From contig CAKPDR010000010.1 of assembly GCA_934149075.1 (NCBI GenBank), forward strand, positions 7,025 through 71,024: DNA of 64,000 bases. The letters are read 5' to 3'. The stretch comes from an uncultured Clostridia bacterium (GTDB lineage Bacteria > Bacillota > Clostridia > TANB77 > CAG-508). The position numbers and the translations under genes are program-made. The notes under the pieces are model-generated. The model was not told the origin of the DNA. It searched no databases and saw only the letters and a list, made by a program, of their open reading frames with translations. Shown one piece after another: positions 27,445 to 36,836 of the stretch (its first letter is position 1; each line of letters opens with the position of its first letter).

Positions 27445-28731
27445 TTACATTCCAGTAACTGGTAGTTTTGGTATCTCTATATTAGGTACAACTTCTTCAA
27501 CTGGAATTTCTTCTTTTTTGGGCTCTTCTGTGTCTTCTTCCTTATTTATTACTATAATTTTGTTATTATATACTCTAAGTGTTATTTTTTCATTCATACT
27601 TATGTCTATTTTATGTAATTTCATATCTAAAACATATCCTTCTGGTGCATTCACTTCTCGTATATAATAAGTACCTGGCATTAGACTGCTTAAAATCATT
27701 TGTCCATTTTCATTTGTTTCTGCAATTCTTATAATTTTTTTATTATTATCTAAGATTTCAAATTTTGCTTTTTTCAATAATTCTTTTGTTTCTGTATCCT
27801 GTTTTTCAATTATTATTTCAGTGCTATTTTTTTCATACTTTTGGGTTATCTCCTTATCAACATCTTCGTATGAAAATGCTGTTAATGCATAATCTTGTAA
27901 ATCTCCACTTGGTGCTTTTCCAAAAAATATTGGTTTTGTTTCCATTTTTGTTTGAATTTTTACCTTAAATTCACCTGATTCTTCTAAGCTTGATATTGGT
28001 ATTAAGATTTTAAAACTTTCGTTTGAATTGAATTCTGTTTTTTCTTGATTATCTAAATTCGTAATTTTAGTTTCTTTTGGTTGATTTTCTAGGCTCAACA
28101 TAAATTTTGAAATATTTATATTACTTGATATTTTATACTCTTTTGAAATATACTTATTTTCGATTTTATCAATGTCCCATTTATTACTTTGAGATATATT
28201 TATATTTGTATTATTAAAATCCTCAGTTGAATTTTTAGCATTTTCCAAAATCGTATTCATTGCATTTATTGTTCTAATTCCAGCTTCATTTATAGCCGTA
28301 TATTGTTCCAACCTCGTATTATATATATGGCAATATATTGCTTGTTTTGTTGCGGTATATGCTTCTTGTTCATTAGCCGTGCCTAATTGTTCCGGCGTTT
28401 TATATGGATATCCATTTATTATTACTCTCCAAAGTCCCAAATCTTTAATTTTTTCTTGATTTTCAACATCATATTTAGCAATATAATCTCCTACTCCATG
28501 AAGTTCTCTATTTAGGCAATATACAGGATATTCTTTTCCATTTTCTTGATAAACAGCATGTGCTGTTTTTACTATTATTTGATCTTTTTTTATAATTCTA
28601 TCAAAATAGCCTTTTGTATATATCGTGATTTGTCCTCCTTTTTCTACAGCTTGTACTGTATTAACTAGCAAAATAATATTGATAATTGATATTAATAGTA
28701 CAACTAAGCTTAATTTTATAAATTTTTTCAA
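27445..28731 (-). CDS. Thioester-domain surface adhesin with SpaA-like domain and terminal LPVTG
   Basis: A 428-residue protein starting at TTG (28731), overlapping the sortase stop. After a signal peptide comes a thioester-type domain: YCLNRELHGVG supplies the Cys and ATKQAIYCHIYN the Gln expected to form the internal thioester of Gram-positive adhesins. A SpaA/Cna-B repeat near the C-terminus reads IIEKQDTETKELLKKAKFEI and ends in GYVLDMKLHKI. The protein ends at LPVTGM: the sorting motif is there, but the usual hydrophobic helix and positive tail are missing, and no other frame supplies them. Covalent binding to host or wall amines is a plausible role. Confidence 0.75.
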   Translation of the reverse strand: MKKFIKLSLVVLLISIINIILLVNTVQAVEKGGQITIYTKGYFDRIIKKDQIIVKTAHAVYQENGKEYPVYCLNRELHGVGDYIAKYDVENQEKIKDLGLWRVIINGYPYKTPEQLGTANEQEAYTATKQAIYCHIYNTRLEQYTAINEAGIRTINAMNTILENAKNSTEDFNNTNINISQSNKWDIDKIENKYISKEYKISSNINISKFMLSLENQPKETKITNLDNQEKTEFNSNESFKILIPISSLEESGEFKVKIQTKMETKPIFFGKAPSGDLQDYALTAFSYEDVDKEITQKYEKNSTEIIIEKQDTETKELLKKAKFEILDNNKKIIRIAETNENGQMILSSLMPGTYYIREVNAPEGYVLDMKLHKIDISMNEKITLRVYNNKIIVINKEEDTEEPKKEEIPVEEVVPNIEIPKLPVTGM

Positions 28732-29360
28732 TAACTCTCCTCCTCTTTTTCCACTGCTTGTACACATCTTCTATATTCTGGCTGATTTTCAACACATGTT
28801 ATTAATGTTAATCTATTATCTTCTGTATTTGTTAAATATTTCCATTCTGTGTCTTTTATTATTCGACATTTTTCCACTTCGTATATTTTTTCAATTCCAT
28901 TATATTTGTATTTTATCTCATCTCCTTCTTTTAATAATTTTAAATTTTTAAAATAATTTACCTCATATCCTCTATTATGTGCTGCAAGTCCTACATTACC
29001 AATTTCTCTTTGTGTTGTTGTAAAATGTCCCACATATTTGCTTAATATTTCTTTTGATGTACCTTCTTGTATATTTGCTATTAAAGAAATTTTAGGTATT
29101 TCTATTTGCCAGTTTTCTGTTTGTTTTATCTCTTTTTGTTCTTCTATGATACTCTTGCATTCTATATCATTTTCTTCTTCACTTTCTGATTTTTCTGTCA
29201 CAATAGAACAATCTGATTTATCAACAATTTCTTGATTTTCTTCCATTATATTTTCATTTATTTCCGTTTTTATTTCATGCTGATTGATAAATACTTGAAT
29301 TAAAATAAAAAATATTAAAACTATGACATAAAGAATATGTGTTTTAGTAAATTTAAACAT
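28728..29360 (-). CDS. Sortase, probably class D type
   Basis: A 210-residue protein with an N-terminal membrane helix (about 8-25), an acidic linker and a C-terminal sortase fold. The catalytic His is in LAAHNRG, the Cys in LTLITC and the Arg in EYRRCVQA. It is the first gene of the operon leading into the adhesin and TasA-like genes, with a TTGACA promoter and a Spo0A box upstream. It should attach the LPVTG protein to the wall or to a partner. Confidence 0.88.
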   Translation of the reverse strand: MFKFTKTHILYVIVLIFFILIQVFINQHEIKTEINENIMEENQEIVDKSDCSIVTEKSESEEENDIECKSIIEEQKEIKQTENWQIEIPKISLIANIQEGTSKEILSKYVGHFTTTQREIGNVGLAAHNRGYEVNYFKNLKLLKEGDEIKYKYNGIEKIYEVEKCRIIKDTEWKYLTNTEDNRLTLITCVENQPEYRRCVQAVEKEEESY

Positions 29361-29456
29361 GCATTTACTATCACCTGCCTTTTATTAAATTATTAGCTTT
29401 GATTTTTTTCGAAAAAATTTTTTGATTTAATTTTTATGAATTTAAATTCTATAACT

Positions 29457-29503
29457 ATGTTAACATCACTTATTACATTTGTCAAGAAAAATCGTTCGAC
29501 AAA
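29457..29503 (-). promoter_or_regulatory. Sortase operon promoter with an adjacent Spo0A box
   Basis: On the minus strand TTGACA (29485-29480) and TAACAT (29462-29457) are 17 bp apart. TTTGTCGAA, a perfect Spo0A box, lies at 29503-29495, ending nine bases upstream of the -35. This suggests direct Spo0A control of the surface-protein operon. Confidence 0.68.
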
Positions 29504-29510
29504 AAACGAC

Positions 29511-29868
29511 AATTACAAGTAGTTACCAGTAGGGACACCCATAAATGGTCAAAAATTTTACCAGTGGGGACACCCTTTGCTTATACTATTAACTTATGCT
29601 AAGCAATACATATAAACTTTGAAAGCAATTCCGAATGTGCATGTAGAACCTATAGAAATTCTTATGCAGTTTTATGGAAAGAGTTCACGAGAGTGGAAGG
29701 GTGCCATAAAACAAATTAGAATTTCTTAAGGTTCGAAATAAGCCGAGGAATGAAATGAAAAATTTATATGTATTGCTTAGCATAAGTTAATAGTATAAGC
29801 AAAGGGTGTCCCCACTGGTAAAATTTTTGACCATTTATGGGTGTCCCTACTGGTAACTACTTGCAATT
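29511..29868 (+). mobile_element. Element with about 108-bp inverted arms around an RNA-like core (copy A)
   Basis: Arms 29511-29618 and about 29761-29868 are near-perfect reverse complements made of two GGGACACCC modules followed by GCTTATACTATTAACTT and a TTGCTTA-type inner repeat. The core, about 29619-29760 (plus strand), folds into a long stem: GAACC/GGTTC, then AGAAATTCT/AGAATTTCT, then TTTTATGG/CCATAAAA enclosing a CAC-GAGA-GTG hairpin. No protein frame is present. It is nearly identical to copy B at 47388, and the core is shared with copy C at 38390. Confidence 0.8.
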
Positions 29869-29918
29869 TTTAAATTTTAATGTTATTATTTATATAAATT
29901 ATTTTAAGGAGAACACAA

Positions 29919-30854
29919 ATGAAAGAAATAAAAAGAACATTTAATTTTTATGACCAAACATACCTAAAGTCATATAATCTAGATCAATCAATACGCTATC
30001 AATTAAACTTACTTGATTCATTAGATATATATACACGAAAACATTGTGAAAGTGTTGCAACAATCACATGTAACCTATGTAGAAAATTACATCTCTCTAA
30101 AGGATTTACTGAATATTGTACAATATGTGCATATTTGCATGACATTGGCAAATTGTTTATACCTAGTAGCGTACTTCAAAAACCTGCAAAATTAACGTCA
30201 GAAGAATATGAAATTATGAAAAAACATACAACCCTTGGATATAAATTATGTATAAAAGATTCTAAGCTAAGACCATATCATGCTGGAGCCTATTATCATC
30301 ATGAAGCTCTCGATGGAACTGGTTATCCACAAGGTCTTGTAAAAAAGGATATACCATATGAAGCACAAATTATAAGAGTTGCTGATGAATATGATGCACT
30401 TGTTAATAAAAGACAATACAAATCACACATTGGTATTACTGATGCCTTGAAAATCATTATTGAAAATACTAAGCCTTCTAGTAATGCTCCAAAGAATAGC
30501 AAATACTCGAAAGCAGGAAAAAACAATAAAAATATTGTTAAAAAACTTCTTAGTGTTGTTATCGACGATATTGAATACGAAATTTCTTGTACAATTGACT
30601 ATGTAAAAGATTTAGAAAAAGATCTTGATAGATTTAAAAAAATTGAAACTTACATTAATAAGAAGAATTCTGCCAAAAAACAAAAAGATATAGACTATTA
30701 TAAGCAATATATAGATCTATTGCTATTGCCTGGTGAATCTGAAGAAAATTTTTCAAATATTTATCAAGATGCCCAAAACGCTTATTCTTTAAGAAAAAAC
30801 ATTTTAGATAATTTATATAAAGAAATTAAAAACATAAAAAAACTTAACGTATAA
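29919..30854 (+). CDS. HD-GYP-type phosphohydrolase domain protein
   Basis: A 311-residue cytoplasmic protein. The HD domain (about 30-185) has YLHDIGKLFIPSSVL, a metal-binding HDxGK, and HHEALDGTGYPQGL, the HD-GYP hallmark. An insertion-rich, Lys-rich helical region fills the C-terminal 110 residues. HD-GYP proteins cut cyclic di-GMP or related signals; there is no sensor or response-regulator domain here. AAGGAG lies before the ATG. It sits right after copy A of the hairpin element and converges on ftsL. Confidence 0.83.
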   Translation: MKEIKRTFNFYDQTYLKSYNLDQSIRYQLNLLDSLDIYTRKHCESVATITCNLCRKLHLSKGFTEYCTICAYLHDIGKLFIPSSVLQKPAKLTSEEYEIMKKHTTLGYKLCIKDSKLRPYHAGAYYHHEALDGTGYPQGLVKKDIPYEAQIIRVADEYDALVNKRQYKSHIGITDALKIIIENTKPSSNAPKNSKYSKAGKNNKNIVKKLLSVVIDDIEYEISCTIDYVKDLEKDLDRFKKIETYINKKNSAKKQKDIDYYKQYIDLLLLPGESEENFSNIYQDAQNAYSLRKNILDNLYKEIKNIKKLNV

Positions 30855-30872
30855 TAATCTTTACTAAATTAC

Positions 30873-30922
30873 AAAAAAGACGAATATTTATATAATTATT
30901 TATAATATATATTCGTCTTTTA
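30873..30922. terminator. Bidirectional hairpin between the HD-GYP gene and ftsL
   Basis: AAAAAAGACGAATAT pairs with ATATTCGTCTTT across an AT-rich loop between the two convergent stops. Confidence 0.75.
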
Positions 30923-31447
30923 TTTATTTATAAGAAAAATTATTATTCTATCAATTAAGCTCGTTGTTTCACTTTGTATAAATTTTTTGCTTGTCTCTAC
31001 ATTATCAGATTTATCCAAATTAACAGGTGTCCCTGCTTTTTTCTGCATTCCTAACTCATCCGTTGCTTTTTGCTGTATGCTATTCCAATCCAATGAACTT
31101 TCGACTTCTGTTATACTTTTTTCTACTTGTCCATTTTCTTTTTGAACAGTTGCTAATTTATTTTCTAATGTTTTCTTTTGATTAAACATTTCCATTATGG
31201 CAATTTCTCTATAGCTCAATGTAAATAGCATAATAAAGACAGTAAAAACAAGCACCATTTGTCCTGCTTTAATTAGTCTCTCTTTAGCTTTTTTCTCCTT
31301 CTCATTTTTTATATCTACCTTTTTGTTTTTAGCTTTTTGCTGTGTATTTTTATTGTCTTTTGTTGTTTTTGCAGCATTTTTTCTATTTGTATATTCCGGC
31401 TCATATTTTCTTGGACTTGTTCCATATTCATATGATGTTCTTGGCAT
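30920..31447 (-). CDS. ftsL: FtsL-like septum formation protein
   Basis: A 175-residue bitopic protein starting at the ATG at 31447 (MPRTSYEYG) after AGAGGTG. A basic cytoplasmic N-terminus (about 1-65) is followed by one membrane helix (AGQMVLVFTVFIMLFTLSY) and a short extracellular coiled coil (KKTLENKLATVQKENGQVEK). The order mraZ-rsmH-this gene is the start of the division and cell-wall cluster, where FtsL always follows rsmH. Sequence conservation in FtsL is low, so topology and position carry the call. The usual next genes (pbp, mraY, murD) do not follow. Confidence 0.75.
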   Translation of the reverse strand: MPRTSYEYGTSPRKYEPEYTNRKNAAKTTKDNKNTQQKAKNKKVDIKNEKEKKAKERLIKAGQMVLVFTVFIMLFTLSYREIAIMEMFNQKKTLENKLATVQKENGQVEKSITEVESSLDWNSIQQKATDELGMQKKAGTPVNLDKSDNVETSKKFIQSETTSLIDRIIIFLINK

Positions 31448-31547
31448 GTTCTCACCTCTTTTCTCATTAGTCGTCAAGGGACAAGATATGTCCCTCTATT
31501 ATTATCATTTTTCCACTATAAATAACTAATTTTCCCAATCATCTTTT

Positions 31548-32477
31548 TTATTTTTTTTCGAAAATTCTTAGTTTTGCACTTTTTGATCTTGAATTTTCTT
31601 CTTGTTCTTCTTTTGTTGCAATTATTGGTTTTTTATTTATAATTTTCCCTTCAGATTTCGCACCACATACACAATATGGCAAATCTTTTGGACATATACA
31701 TTTTCCTTGTGCATCAATATATGCATTTTTTACTGCTCTATCCTCTAATGAATGGAATGTTATTATACATATTCTTCCACCTGATTTTAAATGTTTAATA
31801 CATTTTTGCACAGTTTCATATAATGGTCTTATTTCATTATTAACTTCAATCCTTATTGCCTGAAATGTTCTTTTTGCAGGATGTCCGTCTTTTTTCGCAA
31901 ATGCTGGTATTGATTTTTCTATAATATGTACTAATTCTTCTGTTGTTTCTATTTCTTTATTTTTTCGATATTCACAGACATTTTTCGCAATTTGTCTTGA
32001 AAATCGCTCTTCACCATATTCATAGATAATATTCGCTAGTTTTTCCTCTGAATAAGTATTTACAACTTTTTTTGCTGTTAATTTTTGTGTTTTATCCATT
32101 CTCATATCTAGTTCATTATTTCCTAAATAGCTGAATCCTCTTTCTCTTTCGTCTAGTTGATATGATGAAACTCCTAAATCTAAAAGTATTCCATCAACCT
32201 CTTCTGTTCCTAAATTTTCTAATATTTCTTCAATTTCATCATGGTTTCCATGTACATATTTTACATTTTGGAATTCCTTTAAGTTTTCTTTTGCAGCACA
32301 AAGTGCTTCTTCATCTCTATCTATCCCAACAAGTAAACCTTTAGGTGATAATTGTTTTAAAATTTGCTTGCTATGACCTGCTCCACCTAAAGTTCCATCT
32401 ACATATATTCCATCTTTTTTTATATTTAATCCATTTATTGTTTCTTCTAACAATACTGGTTTGTGCTTAAATTCCAA
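31548..32477 (-). CDS. rsmH: 16S rRNA (cytosine(1402)-N(4))-methyltransferase RsmH
   Basis: A 309-residue methyltransferase starting at TTG. HKPVLLEETINGL opens the protein, GTLGGAGHSKQIL is the SAM-binding motif, DGILLDLGVSSYQLDERERG and FQAIRIEVNNE follow, and SGGRICIITFHSLEDRAVK lies near the C-terminus. It methylates C1402 of 16S rRNA. It is the second gene of the mraZ-rsmH-ftsL set. Confidence 0.97.
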   Translation of the reverse strand: MEFKHKPVLLEETINGLNIKKDGIYVDGTLGGAGHSKQILKQLSPKGLLVGIDRDEEALCAAKENLKEFQNVKYVHGNHDEIEEILENLGTEEVDGILLDLGVSSYQLDERERGFSYLGNNELDMRMDKTQKLTAKKVVNTYSEEKLANIIYEYGEERFSRQIAKNVCEYRKNKEIETTEELVHIIEKSIPAFAKKDGHPAKRTFQAIRIEVNNEIRPLYETVQKCIKHLKSGGRICIITFHSLEDRAVKNAYIDAQGKCICPKDLPYCVCGAKSEGKIINKKPIIATKEEQEENSRSKSAKLRIFEKK

Positions 32478-32706
32478 CTTTCCACCTCTTTTTATAAGAC
32501 TTTTAACAAATTTGCAGCTGAAGTTTTTGTAAATCCCCAGCTGCCTGTCGTCTTATGTTTTCTTTTTCTAATTTCTTGGAATTTATCTTTAGCATTTTTT
32601 TCTTTTGTATTTTTCTATTTTATCTTTAGAATTTTTTCTTTTGTATGATTTCTTTTGTACATTTGTCTTTAGTATCTTTATATAAACTTTTGCAAGTTAT
32701 ATACAT

Positions 32707-33132
32707 TTAGATTCCTAGCATTGTCATGTTCTCTGCTATTTCGTCAGCAGAAATATTCTCATCACATTTTTCCCAAATTTCTTTATTCCAAATTTCTAAT
32801 CTCGTTCCTACTCCTACTATTACAGCATCTTTTTCTAGTTTTGATACTTCTCTTAAATTTGCAGGTATTAAAAATCTGCCTTGTTTGTCTATTTCACATT
32901 CTGTCGCTCCTGATAAGAAAAATCTGACAAAATTTCTTGCATTTCTGTCTGATAGTGGAAGTGTTTTTAGTTTTGCCTCAAAATTCAACCATTCTCTTTG
33001 TGAAAATACGAATAAACATCCATCTAAGCCTTTTGTTATGATGAATTTTTCTCCAATATCTTGTCTTAATTTAGCTGGCATAATTAATCTGCCTTTTGTG
33101 TCTAAAGAATGTTCGTATTCACCTATTAACAA
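32707..33132 (-). CDS. mraZ: Transcriptional regulator MraZ
   Basis: A 141-residue protein of two AbrB-like halves, starting at TTG with GEYEHSLDTKGRLIMPAKLR; the second half has the matching EIDKQGRFLIPANLRE. It represses the division and wall operon by binding repeats in front of itself. The gap of 229 bases to rsmH is AT-rich with repeated TTTTCTTTTGTA-like stretches and no gene that I can see. Confidence 0.96.
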   Translation of the reverse strand: MLIGEYEHSLDTKGRLIMPAKLRQDIGEKFIITKGLDGCLFVFSQREWLNFEAKLKTLPLSDRNARNFVRFFLSGATECEIDKQGRFLIPANLREVSKLEKDAVIVGVGTRLEIWNKEIWEKCDENISADEIAENMTMLGI

Positions 33133-33240
33133 TTGAATTACACCTCATTTCTTTTTCTACCACTTTGTTCCACTTTTCTCCACTTCGATACCATAATAAT
33201 ACATTTCATATTTTTTTGCAAGTCTTTTTAGTAATTTTCT

Positions 33241-34386
33241 CTAATTTTTTATTTTACTCGTTACAAGATTCTTAATTACTTTTACTAAATAATCCACTTG
33301 TTCAAATGTATTAGTATCTCCAAATGTAGTTCTAATAGCAGAATTTAAATATTCTTCTGGCACATTTATAGCAGTCAACACATGTGATGGAGTTGTATTT
33401 CCAGAAGAACACGCTGATCCACTTGATACACAAATTCCTTTTTCATCTAGTTTAAAAATCATTTCAGATGCATCTACTCCTGCAAACGAAACATTAGCAT
33501 TTCCTGGTAATCTATTTTCCATACCTCCATTAATTCTAATTTTCTGAGGCATCTCTTTTTGCAACTTGTTCAAATAATAATCTCTTATTTTACTTAAATT
33601 CCTAATATGTGTATTCATATTTTTATTTGATAGCTCACAGGCTTTTCCAAGTCCAACTATTCCTGCAACATTTTCTGTTCCAGCTCTCTGGTTTCTTTCT
33701 TGATGTCCACCATTAATATATTTTTCGACATTAATTCCATTTTTTATATACAATGCTCCTATTCCTTTTGGAGCATTTATTTTATGTCCTGAAAGTGATA
33801 ACATATCAATCTTCATTTTTTCAACATCTATCGGCATATTTCCAATTGCTTGAACAGCATCTGTATGAAATACAATATTTCTAGAACGTGCTATTTTAGA
33901 AATCTCTTCTATGGGTTGTATTGTTCCAATTTCATTATTCGCTGTCATCACACTTATTAATATCGTGGATGGTCTTATAGCATTTTCTAATTCATCAATT
34001 TTTATTACACCATTTTCATCTACATTTATATAAGAAACTTCAAAGCCTTGTCTTTTCAATGTTTCACACGTCTCTAAAATTGCATGATGTTCTATTTTTG
34101 ATGTTATTATATGATTTCCTTTTTCTTTATTTGCATATGCAAATCCTTTTAATGCTGTGTTATCACTTTCTGAGCCGCTTCCTGTAAAATATATCTCATG
34201 TGGATTACAATTAATTAATTTTGCTACTTGACCTCTTGCTTTTTCTATTGCTTTCTTTGCTTTTCTTCCAACTGAATATAATGATGATGCATTTCCATAT
34301 TCTGTTGTTAAATACGGCATCATTTCGTTTAATACTTCTGTTTTTATTTTTGTTGTTGCACTATTGTCTAAATATATAATATCCAT
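33241..34386 (-). CDS. Cysteine desulfurase (NifS/IscS class V aminotransferase)
   Basis: A 381-residue PLP enzyme. DNSATTKIKTEVLNEM opens the protein, then TGSGSESDNTALKG, HHAILE, HTDAVQAIGN and the PLP lysine in LSGHKINAPKGIGALY. The active Cys lies in GSACSSGNTTPSHVL. It supplies sulfur for Fe-S clusters or tRNA thiolation; there is no iscU or mnmA neighbour to decide. AAGGAAGG precedes the ATG. Confidence 0.94.
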   Translation of the reverse strand: MDIIYLDNSATTKIKTEVLNEMMPYLTTEYGNASSLYSVGRKAKKAIEKARGQVAKLINCNPHEIYFTGSGSESDNTALKGFAYANKEKGNHIITSKIEHHAILETCETLKRQGFEVSYINVDENGVIKIDELENAIRPSTILISVMTANNEIGTIQPIEEISKIARSRNIVFHTDAVQAIGNMPIDVEKMKIDMLSLSGHKINAPKGIGALYIKNGINVEKYINGGHQERNQRAGTENVAGIVGLGKACELSNKNMNTHIRNLSKIRDYYLNKLQKEMPQKIRINGGMENRLPGNANVSFAGVDASEMIFKLDEKGICVSSGSACSSGNTTPSHVLTAINVPEEYLNSAIRTTFGDTNTFEQVDYLVKVIKNLVTSKIKN

Positions 34387-34444
34387 AGCATTCTATCCTT
34401 CCTTTTATTCTTTAGATATTATATGTTACATAAATAAAAACTGT

Positions 34445-34534
34445 GAAAATGTAAAAACGGGAATAGGTATATTATTTTATGATTTTATTTTTTATACAAT
34501 TCCAAAGTATACCTGCCACCTTTTTACAATTTTC
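34445..34534. repeat. Imperfect inverted repeat downstream of the patatin gene
   Basis: GAAAATGTAAAAACGGG and AATAGGTATA at the left are matched at the right by TATACCTGCC and CCTTTTTACAATTTTC, with an AT-rich loop. The right side overlaps the stop of the patatin gene. It resembles the ACAGGTA-type hairpins at 12241 and 38390 and may terminate transcription. Confidence 0.5.
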
Positions 34535-35372
34535 TTATTTTATCCATATTTTTCATAACAGTCTCATACCCAAATTTGTAGCACTTATCTAATTTTTCAA
34601 TATCAAATAGGCCAGCTTTATCGGTTGGAACAGTAAGAATCAAATCACTCTGTTCAAAACTCTTTTCAGAAATCTTATTTCCCATAATATCAAGAGTCTT
34701 CATTGTTATATCCATAACATCACTATCAATTTCAACTGGATCAGCCTCAAAATTTACTGCAATAACTTTTTTATTATATACTTGTTTTAATGGCAAAACA
34801 GGAGTATTATCTAAAACTCCGCCGTCCATAAGAATATGATTTTTATACTCGCATGGACAAAAAAAGGCAGGGAAGCTACTACTTGCTCTTACTGCCTTTC
34901 CTATTCCTATTTCTGTAATATAATTATCACAATAATTATCTCTTTTTGCACAATTTGTTAATATATATTCTTTTGCTTCAGCAATATCAACAGTAGAAAT
35001 AATAAGTGGCATTCTTTTTATATCTCCAATTACTCTTACTCCTTTTCTTAATGCAAGTTCATTAAACATTTTTTCCATTAATGTTCCATCATTAAGACCT
35101 GATATTCCTAGCTTTTTTCTTTTTACTAAACTTCCTATTCCATTTATTATAGGTGCATTTCCTATATTTATTATTTCCTGAGCATATTTTTTAAATAGCA
35201 CATATATGTAATATGGTTTATATCCCATTGCATATAATGTTGCAACAATGCTACCTGCACTTGTTCCTGCTATAGCCTCCACTTTTATCCTATTATCCTC
35301 TAGTGCTTTTAAAACTCCTGCATGAGCAATTCCTCTAATTCCACCACCTGCTAGTGCTATTCCAATTCCCAT
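34524..35372 (-). CDS. Patatin-like phospholipase
   Basis: A 282-residue protein, starting at the ATG at 35372 behind TGGAGG. It has the oxyanion loop ALAGGGIRGIAHAGVLKAL, nucleophile Ser in AGTSAGSIVATLYAMGY and catalytic Asp in LMDGGVLDNTPVLP, all in the order of RssA/patatin-type lipid acyl hydrolases. There is no signal peptide, so it acts in the cytoplasm, probably on membrane lipids. It may be transcribed with the WG-repeat gene upstream. Confidence 0.92.
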   Translation of the reverse strand: MGIGIALAGGGIRGIAHAGVLKALEDNRIKVEAIAGTSAGSIVATLYAMGYKPYYIYVLFKKYAQEIINIGNAPIINGIGSLVKRKKLGISGLNDGTLMEKMFNELALRKGVRVIGDIKRMPLIISTVDIAEAKEYILTNCAKRDNYCDNYITEIGIGKAVRASSSFPAFFCPCEYKNHILMDGGVLDNTPVLPLKQVYNKKVIAVNFEADPVEIDSDVMDITMKTLDIMGNKISEKSFEQSDLILTVPTDKAGLFDIEKLDKCYKFGYETVMKNMDKIRKL

Positions 35373-35438
35373 AGAAACCTCCATTAATAAAATTTTATTT
35401 TCTTAAAAATTATTTACTAATTTCTATGTTTTTAAACA

Positions 35439-36836
35439 CTATTTTGTGATAATTTTTCCATTATCATCTAAGAATACTTGTTGTTCATCGTTATAAATTC
35501 GAACACCATCATCAAGTATATCTATATTAGCATTACTCATCTCTAATGCTAAATCAAATTGGTTATCGTAAATATCTGTTTTTTCATCAGAAAAATCTCT
35601 TGCTTGGAAAATGTTTTTTCCTTTTATTAATTGAATTACATCATAGTTAAAATCAACAACAACATTTTCTTCTAAATCAATTACTCCAACTTTATCTTGT
35701 TCATTTGTTGCAATAAAATATTTATCATAAGCATATTCTAAAAAATGATAATTTTGTTGAGTAATTTGTTCAAAATCTGAATTTAATATAGAATATTTTC
35801 CATCTTCATTCTTTATAAAATACTTGGTACTTGATGTACTCATAATATATGTATTAAAGGGAATATCTACTATTTTTCCGTCTGCATCAAAGACCTTTTG
35901 CTCTTCTCCTTTAACACCATATAAATAAATTCCATTTACCTTTAATTCTGAATATTCTGTTGGTATGACTTCTACGCCTTTTAAATTTACTGCTCCAAAT
36001 TGACCTGTTCTCTCAACTATAAATAGTTGTAAATCTTGATTATAGTCTATTGATTGATATTGTGTATTAATTATTTTACTATTATTTATAAATACACCAT
36101 ATTGACCATTTTTAGCTGCAATCAAATATATATCATTCTTCAGCTGAGTCAATCTTGTAATTTGATTATATTCTTCTGTTAAAACTTGCTCTCCATCATA
36201 ATCATAATATCCATATCTATATCCATCACTTGTTGTTACACGAACAATATAACCTGATTTTTTGTATCCATTTTCATCAGTATAATATCCATCAGAATCT
36301 ATAGAATCATATTTGTTAGGTATTTTTACATTTCCCTTTTCATCCATTATTCCATATTCACCATTTTGCTTAATTAGAACTTCTCCTTCTTTTTGTGCAA
36401 AAGTTGTAAGCTCTTCATATTTTGCACCTGTAACTGTATTTCCTGCAATACCTAATAAACCATATTTTCCGTTTTTCTCATATCTCAAAATATTTCTTTC
36501 ATATTTTGATTCATCATATTCAATTAATTCAACATTATCATAATTAGTAAAAATCTCTTTATTTTTTGCATCAACAAATTTATTGTCTTCACCATTTTTA
36601 CACATAAATACTGCTCTATGTTCATTTGGAATAATTATATTATCATATTGTGGTTCTATAACAGTCTCTCCGTTTTCTGCCACCCCAAATTTACCATCTT
36701 TTTCTACCGTTGAATAATTTATTGTAACATCTTCTTTTTCAGTTTTTAACTTATCCCTATTGGGTATATATATTGATATTGCTAAACTTATTAATACAAT
36801 AATAACAACTATTGTTATACTTATTTTTTTCGACAT
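35439..36836 (-). CDS. Exported WG-repeat protein
   Basis: A 465-residue protein with one N-terminal membrane anchor or signal (about 5-25) followed by a string of WG-type repeats (KDGKFGVAENGETVIEPQYD, NGKYGLLGIAGNTVTGAKYE, NGEYGIMDEKGNVKIPNKYD and more). Such repeats form beta-propeller-like surfaces of unknown ligand. It is anchored outside the membrane, and the function is unknown. AGAAGGA precedes the ATG. Confidence 0.85.
   Translation of the reverse strand: MSKKISITIVVIIVLISLAISIYIPNRDKLKTEKEDVTINYSTVEKDGKFGVAENGETVIEPQYDNIIIPNEHRAVFMCKNGEDNKFVDAKNKEIFTNYDNVELIEYDESKYERNILRYEKNGKYGLLGIAGNTVTGAKYEELTTFAQKEGEVLIKQNGEYGIMDEKGNVKIPNKYDSIDSDGYYTDENGYKKSGYIVRVTTSDGYRYGYYDYDGEQVLTEEYNQITRLTQLKNDIYLIAAKNGQYGVFINNSKIINTQYQSIDYNQDLQLFIVERTGQFGAVNLKGVEVIPTEYSELKVNGIYLYGVKGEEQKVFDADGKIVDIPFNTYIMSTSSTKYFIKNEDGKYSILNSDFEQITQQNYHFLEYAYDKYFIATNEQDKVGVIDLEENVVVDFNYDVIQLIKGKNIFQARDFSDEKTDIYDNQFDLALEMSNANIDILDDGVRIYNDEQQVFLDDNGKIITK

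Noticed and set aside
29619..29760. Known ribozymes or group II intron domain V in the RNA-like core
   Set aside because: I could not match the core to hammerhead, twister or domain V consensus sequences from memory; no other known family could be assigned without a covariance search.
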